9,678 bases of DNA from an uncultured Bacteroidota bacterium (lineage in GTDB: Bacteria; Bacteroidota; Bacteroidia; Chitinophagales; Chitinophagaceae): assembly GCA_903913355.1 (NCBI GenBank), contig CAIWKU010000473.1, positions 1-9,678 of the forward strand, read 5' to 3'. Position 1 is the stretch's first letter. Every line of letters begins with the position of its first letter. The notes beneath the pieces are model-generated. The model made no database searches and was not told the origin of the DNA. It saw only the letters and a list, made by a program, of their open reading frames with translations. Position numbers and translations under genes: made by a program. Positions 6,178-9,678 of the stretch are shown piece after piece.

Positions 6178-7230
6178 ATGTTTGAATTAGAAAAACTGAT
6201 ACGGAATAATATTAAAAAATTGACCCCCTATTCTTCTGCAAGAGATGAATTCAGTGGTGAGGCAAAAGTGTTTCTGGATGCAAATGAAAATAGCCTTGGG
6301 TCGCCCCTGTTAAAATGGTATAACCGTTATCCTGATCCCCACCAGCTTGCTGTAAAAGAAAAACTGGCACAGGTTAAAGGGATTGGAAGCCAGCATATTT
6401 TCCTCGGCAATGGCAGTGATGAATGTATTGATCTGCTTTTTCGTAGCTTCTGTGAGCCAGGCCGGGATAATGTGATCATTTGTCCTCCTACCTATGGAAT
6501 GTATGAAGTGAGTGCCCATATCAATGATGTGGAACTGCGTAAAGCCCCATTGCTGGATGATTTCCAACTGGACCTGGTTCATCTGGAGAATCTGGTTGAT
6601 ACGCATACCAAACTGATCTGGTTATGTTCGCCAAACAATCCGACGGGTAATTCGCTCAACAGGACTGATATAGAAATGGTGCTGAATAATTTTAAGGGTA
6701 TTGTGGTGATTGATGAAGCTTATATCAATTTTGCCCGACAAAAATCATTTGTTCAGGAGTTAACCGAGTATCCCAATCTGGTGGTTATGCAGACCCTGAG
6801 TAAAGCCTGGGGTTTGGCAGGGTTGCGGCTGGGTATGGCTTTTGCTTCAGCATCCATTATTGAAGTACTGAATAAAGTAAAGCCCCCTTATAATATCAAC
6901 CAGGCAACCCAGGAATTGGTTCTAAAGGCTTTGGAAGAAGTGGGACAGGTAAATGACATGATTCATTTGCTGGTCGATATGCGCCAGGCATTGACCGAAG
7001 TATTTCTTTCCATGCCTACGGTAGAAAAAGTATATCCTTCGGATGCCAATTTTATTTTGGTAAAGATCAAAGACGCACGTAAAATTTATGAATTTCTGCT
7101 AACAAAGGGTATTGTATTGAGAGACAGGAGTAATGTAAAGCTTTGCGAGGATTGTCTGCGGATTACAGTGGGTACAGAAAAAGAGAATACGATTTTGGTT
7201 GATGCCATGCAGGATTGGTATGCCCAGTAA
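6178..7230 (+). CDS. hisC: Histidinol-phosphate aminotransferase
   Basis: PLP-dependent class I/II aminotransferase that converts imidazole-acetol phosphate and glutamate to L-histidinol phosphate and 2-oxoglutarate. At 350 residues it is of typical length. The PLP-forming lysine is Lys209 in QTLSKAWGLAGLRLG. Other cofactor contacts are Asn154 in SPNNPTGN, Asp179 and Tyr182 in DEAYINF, and Arg217 in GLRLG. Arg328 in LRITVGT should bind the substrate acid group. LDANENSLGSP near the N-terminus is the HisC hallmark. It starts 35 bases after hisD. Nothing like a terminator follows it, so transcription probably continues into the dehydrogenase gene at 7291. Aromatic aminotransferases share this fold, but the operon position makes HisC the safe call. 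Confidence 0.97.
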   Translation: MFELEKLIRNNIKKLTPYSSARDEFSGEAKVFLDANENSLGSPLLKWYNRYPDPHQLAVKEKLAQVKGIGSQHIFLGNGSDECIDLLFRSFCEPGRDNVIICPPTYGMYEVSAHINDVELRKAPLLDDFQLDLVHLENLVDTHTKLIWLCSPNNPTGNSLNRTDIEMVLNNFKGIVVIDEAYINFARQKSFVQELTEYPNLVVMQTLSKAWGLAGLRLGMAFASASIIEVLNKVKPPYNINQATQELVLKALEEVGQVNDMIHLLVDMRQALTEVFLSMPTVEKVYPSDANFILVKIKDARKIYEFLLTKGIVLRDRSNVKLCEDCLRITVGTEKENTILVDAMQDWYAQ

Positions 7231-7236
7231 ACAATC

Positions 7237-7268
7237 TTGGCAATTATCTGTTTTGAGTTGTAATTTCA
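7237..7268 (+). promoter_or_regulatory. Weak candidate internal promoter before the dehydrogenase gene
   Basis: In the 60-base gap after hisC, TTGG (7237-7240) and TAATTTCA (7261-7268) are separated by 20 bp. They only partly match TTTG and TAnnTTTG: the -7 element has two mismatches in its TTTG half. If it is used, transcription would start about 20 bases before the dehydrogenase ATG. The match is poor enough to be chance. It is recorded because it decides whether the following genes depend on the his attenuator. Confidence 0.2.
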
Positions 7269-7290
7269 GACCTAAATACCATACACATAT

Positions 7291-8592
7291 ATGAAAAAAT
7301 TATTTTATTATGGATCTTTTGTAATGATGTTTTCATTTGTTACAACCGCAAATGCCAATGTATCAGATTCGCTAAAACTAGCTTCTCCCGGAAAAGTTGT
7401 GGCCGATGCAGATAATGCCGGACTGAAACTTCCCAACGGTTTTGGCGCTTTAAAAGTTGCCGAAGGGGTTGGTTCTGCACGTCATTTAACAGTAACCTCT
7501 CAGGGAGACATATATATAAAATTGGGCCGTATAAATAAAGGGGTAGGTAACCTTAGGTTAATTGATTCAGATGGTGATGGGAAAGCGGATAAGACAATTG
7601 GTTTTGGCAATTATGGAGGAACCGGCATTGCCATTAAAAACGGATACTTATATGCTTCCAGCGATGAAGAAGTATTCCGGTATAAACTGAATGAAAAAAA
7701 TGAAGTAATCAATCCCGAAAGCCCTGAAAAAATCATAACAGGACTCATCAGTAGAAGGGAGCATGAATCCAAATCTATCGTATTGGATAATAATGGATAT
7801 ATCTATGTAAACATTGGTGCTTTCTCTAATTCCTGCCAGGAAGTGGACAGAGCCAAAGGTTCTATGGGGCGCATGCCTTGTCCCGTATTGGATTCTGCCG
7901 GTGGTATATGGAGATTTAAAGCTGATAAATTAAATCAGACTTATGGAGATGGGAAACGGTATGCAACTGGTTTGCGAAATGTGGTTGGATTGGATTGGAA
8001 CCAGCAATTAAATCAATTATTTGTGATGCAACATGGTCGTGATCAATTACATGATATCTTTCCTGATCTCTATGATGTAAATGCCAATGCGGAACTTCCT
8101 GCTGAAACCATGTATGCATTAAAAGATGGATCTAATGCAGGCTGGCCTTATGTATATTATGATCCGGCTCAAAAGAAAAAAATATTGGCCCCGGAATATG
8201 GCGGAGATGGTAAAAAAGAAGGAGGAAAAGATGCAATAGATCCTGTGATGGCGTTTCCTGCTCACCTGGCACCCGATGGTTTATTATTTTATACAGGTAA
8301 TATGTTTCCCGAAAGATATAAGAACGGAGCTTTTATCGCTTTCCACGGTTCATGGAACCGAGCACCCTTGCCCCAGGAAGGTTATTATGTAGCATTTGTT
8401 CCATTTGAGAATGGAAAACCTACCGGTAAATGGGAAATTTTTGCCAATGGTTTTTCAGGTCAGGAAGTGGTAACCAGTACCAGAGGGGCAGCTCACCGTC
8501 CTTGCGGCCTTGCGCAGGGTCCTGATGGGTCATTATATGTATCAGATGATTCAAAAGGCACTATTTATAGAATCATATATAATGGTAAGTAA
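7291..8592 (+). CDS. Periplasmic PQQ-dependent sugar (sorbosone-type) dehydrogenase-like protein
   Basis: A 433-residue secreted protein with a signal peptide at about residues 1-22 (MKKLFYYGSF start, ending TTANAN), followed by a six-bladed beta-propeller of the soluble glucose/L-sorbosone dehydrogenase superfamily. Recognisable family pieces are YATGLRNVVGLDW (225-236), FVMQHGRDQLHD, DGSNAGWPYVYYD (279-291), FPAHLAPDGLLFYTG (322-336), FHGSWNRAP (351-359) and the last blade RPCGLAQGPDGSLYVSDD (403-420). Residues 92-100 (DSDGDGKAD) form a calcium-loop-like motif seen in many such proteins of Bacteroidota and Planctomycetota. The reaction would be oxidation of a sugar or aldose with PQQ as cofactor; the true substrate, and even PQQ binding, cannot be proved from sequence. 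The next gene encodes a cytochrome c, a fitting electron acceptor. The ATG lies 60 bases after hisC and the stop 11 bases before the cytochrome start. Its place inside a his operon is unusual. Confidence 0.85.
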   Translation: MKKLFYYGSFVMMFSFVTTANANVSDSLKLASPGKVVADADNAGLKLPNGFGALKVAEGVGSARHLTVTSQGDIYIKLGRINKGVGNLRLIDSDGDGKADKTIGFGNYGGTGIAIKNGYLYASSDEEVFRYKLNEKNEVINPESPEKIITGLISRREHESKSIVLDNNGYIYVNIGAFSNSCQEVDRAKGSMGRMPCPVLDSAGGIWRFKADKLNQTYGDGKRYATGLRNVVGLDWNQQLNQLFVMQHGRDQLHDIFPDLYDVNANAELPAETMYALKDGSNAGWPYVYYDPAQKKKILAPEYGGDGKKEGGKDAIDPVMAFPAHLAPDGLLFYTGNMFPERYKNGAFIAFHGSWNRAPLPQEGYYVAFVPFENGKPTGKWEIFANGFSGQEVVTSTRGAAHRPCGLAQGPDGSLYVSDDSKGTIYRIIYNGK

Positions 8593-8603
8593 TCGAGTTA
8601 ACC

Positions 8604-9029
8604 ATGCAAAGAAAATTACTGTTTGGTATTTTGCCCTTCACGGCAATAAATGTATTATTTGCCCAAAAATCAGTACCACCCGCCAATAAACAAAAATCAA
8701 TAGAAAATGGGAAAACCATTTATCTGCAAAGGTGTCTGGCATGCCACCAGGCCGATGGAGGTGGTGTGCCACATTTAAATGCCCCTTTAGATGGCGCAAC
8801 AGCTGTAGTGGCTGATGATAAGGGAAAATTGATTCGTATTGTATTAAAAGGAATGTCGGAAAGGGTAGAAATTGATGGGGAATATTATGGAAATAATATG
8901 GCATCGCATGCAGATTTGAAAGATCAGCAAATCGCTGATGTATTAACCTATATTCGGAACAGCTGGACCAATAAAGCTTCAGCTGTTTCGGTTGCAGAGG
9001 TAAAAGCCATACGGGCTAAAATAAAATAA
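8604..9029 (+). CDS. Secreted c-type cytochrome (class I, single heme)
   Basis: A 141-residue periplasmic electron carrier. The signal peptide covers about residues 1-21 (MQRKLLFGIL start, ending LFAQ). The heme c site is Cys44-Leu-Ala-Cys47-His48 in RCLACHQADGGG. The distal axial ligand is probably Met99 in GNNMASHADL, followed by the C-terminal helix DQQIADVLTYIRNSW that is typical of small cytochrome c domains linked to PQQ or copper dehydrogenases. It begins 11 bases after the dehydrogenase stop, so the two form a natural redox pair: sugar oxidised, PQQ reduced, electrons passed to this cytochrome and on to the respiratory chain (inference from neighbourhood). Its TAA ends only 2 bases before the hisB ATG, which ties the pair to the his operon. 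Confidence 0.93.
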   Translation: MQRKLLFGILPFTAINVLFAQKSVPPANKQKSIENGKTIYLQRCLACHQADGGGVPHLNAPLDGATAVVADDKGKLIRIVLKGMSERVEIDGEYYGNNMASHADLKDQQIADVLTYIRNSWTNKASAVSVAEVKAIRAKIK

Positions 9030-9031
9030 TT

Positions 9032-9678
9032 ATGAAGCGGATATTGTTCATTGATCGGGATGGAGTGGTATTACAGGAGCCACCGCAAGATTTTCAGGTG
9101 GATAGTATGGAGAAAACCTCTTTTGTTCCTGGGGCCATTACCGCTTTATCAAGAATAGCTGCAGATTTTGATTTTTATAAGGTGATGGTAACAAACCAGG
9201 ATGGCTTGGGTACAGAAGCTTATCCCGAATCCGATTTTCATCCTTATCATAACTTAATGCTACGCACACTGGCAGGAGAAGGATTCGTGTTTGATGAAAT
9301 GTGTATCGATATAACCTTTGCACACGAAAATAAGCCTACCCGTAAGCCGGGGATTGGTTTGGTAAAACATTTTCTGCAAAATGATCAGTTTGACTTATCC
9401 AATTCGTTTGTAATTGGTGACAGATGGAGTGATATTGAATTAGCCAAAAATCTGGGTTGCAAAGCCATTTACCTTAAGTCGCCGGTAACCTCTCATCACT
9501 TAACACCAGAACATGAAAAAAAATTGCGAGATACCATCATACTGGAAACTGAAAATTGGGCGGATATATATTCGTTTTTAAAACAGGGTCTGAGAAATAT
9601 TGTACATGAGCGTAATACCAATGAAACACAGATTCATATAGAATTGAACCTGGATGGAACTGGCAAATCAACTATTTC
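9032..9678 (+). CDS. hisB: Bifunctional histidinol-phosphatase / imidazoleglycerol-phosphate dehydratase, 5' part
   Basis: Frame open from ATG 9032 to the window edge: 215 residues of a protein expected to be about 350-380 long. Residues 1 to about 170 form the HAD-type histidinol-phosphate phosphatase domain: Asp8 and Asp10 in LFIDRDGVV (nucleophile and acid/base), Thr54 in MVTNQDGLG, Lys105 in RKPG, and Asp130/Asp134 in IGDRWSD. From about residue 187 the IGP dehydratase domain begins with VHERNTNETQIHIELNLDGTG, cut off before its metal-binding histidines. The match to E. coli HisB runs through both domains, including QEPPQDFQVD. Unlike E. coli HisB, the CxH...CxC zinc site is absent: the region aligned to it reads CIDITFAHENKPTRKP. 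This seems to be a lineage form, not damage. The start is only 2 bases after the cytochrome stop (TAATTATG), so translation may be coupled. Confidence 0.95.
   Translation, partial: MKRILFIDRDGVVLQEPPQDFQVDSMEKTSFVPGAITALSRIAADFDFYKVMVTNQDGLGTEAYPESDFHPYHNLMLRTLAGEGFVFDEMCIDITFAHENKPTRKPGIGLVKHFLQNDQFDLSNSFVIGDRWSDIELAKNLGCKAIYLKSPVTSHHLTPEHEKKLRDTIILETENWADIYSFLKQGLRNIVHERNTNETQIHIELNLDGTGKSTI

Noticed and set aside
7242..7265. AATTA/TAATT inverted repeat after hisC as a possible terminator
   Set aside because: It has only 5 A-T pairs, no GC, a long loop and no T-run; far too weak to terminate.
1..9678. CRISPR arrays, insertion sequences, tRNA or rRNA genes, phage or toxin-antitoxin genes
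   Set aside because: I found no regularly spaced repeats, terminal inverted repeats, transposase motifs or RNA-gene folds. The interesting structure here is the attenuator and the operon insertion.

Overview
The window is a piece of a Bacteroidota chromosome, most likely from the Chitinophagaceae or a near relative (inference). The signs are low GC (about 40%), almost no Shine-Dalgarno sequences, a promoter of the Bacteroidota type (TTTG, about 20 bp, TAnnTTTG), many secreted enzymes whose signal peptides end in GQ or AQ, and HisG/HisB sequences of the Bacteroidota kind.

Layout. (1) Bases 1-292, plus strand: the C-terminal part of a PPC/DUF296 protein. (2) Bases 293-363: a convergent gap with a strong intrinsic terminator for the minus-strand gene. 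(3) Bases 3631 down to 364, minus strand: a secreted GH16 beta-glucanase-like glycosidase followed by a secreted S9 serine peptidase of the glutamyl-endopeptidase (S9D) type, 58 bp apart. (4) Bases 3632-3891: a divergent regulatory region. On the plus strand it holds a promoter, a 16-residue leader peptide with five His codons (MKIFAHIHHHHFLPQG), mutually exclusive RNA hairpins and an intrinsic terminator just before hisG. (5) Bases 3925-9678, plus strand: hisG, hisD, hisC, then a PQQ-type sugar/sorbosone dehydrogenase-like gene and a c-type cytochrome gene, then hisB, which runs off the end of the window.

How it works together. HisG, HisD, HisC and HisB are enzymes of histidine biosynthesis. 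The leader before hisG has all the parts of a classic ribosome-mediated transcription attenuator: histidine codons, a 1:2 hairpin, a 2:3 antiterminator and a 3:4 terminator. The operon should therefore be read through when charged tRNA-His is scarce. Two periplasmic redox genes with no known role in histidine synthesis lie between hisC and hisB. No terminator is visible before them, and hisB starts only 2 bases after the cytochrome stop codon. If there is no strong internal promoter, the redox pair shares the histidine attenuator.

The two most notable observations are the complete his attenuator, whose leader peptide begins about 10 bases after the -7 box so that the mRNA is nearly leaderless, and the dehydrogenase/cytochrome pair embedded in the his operon.
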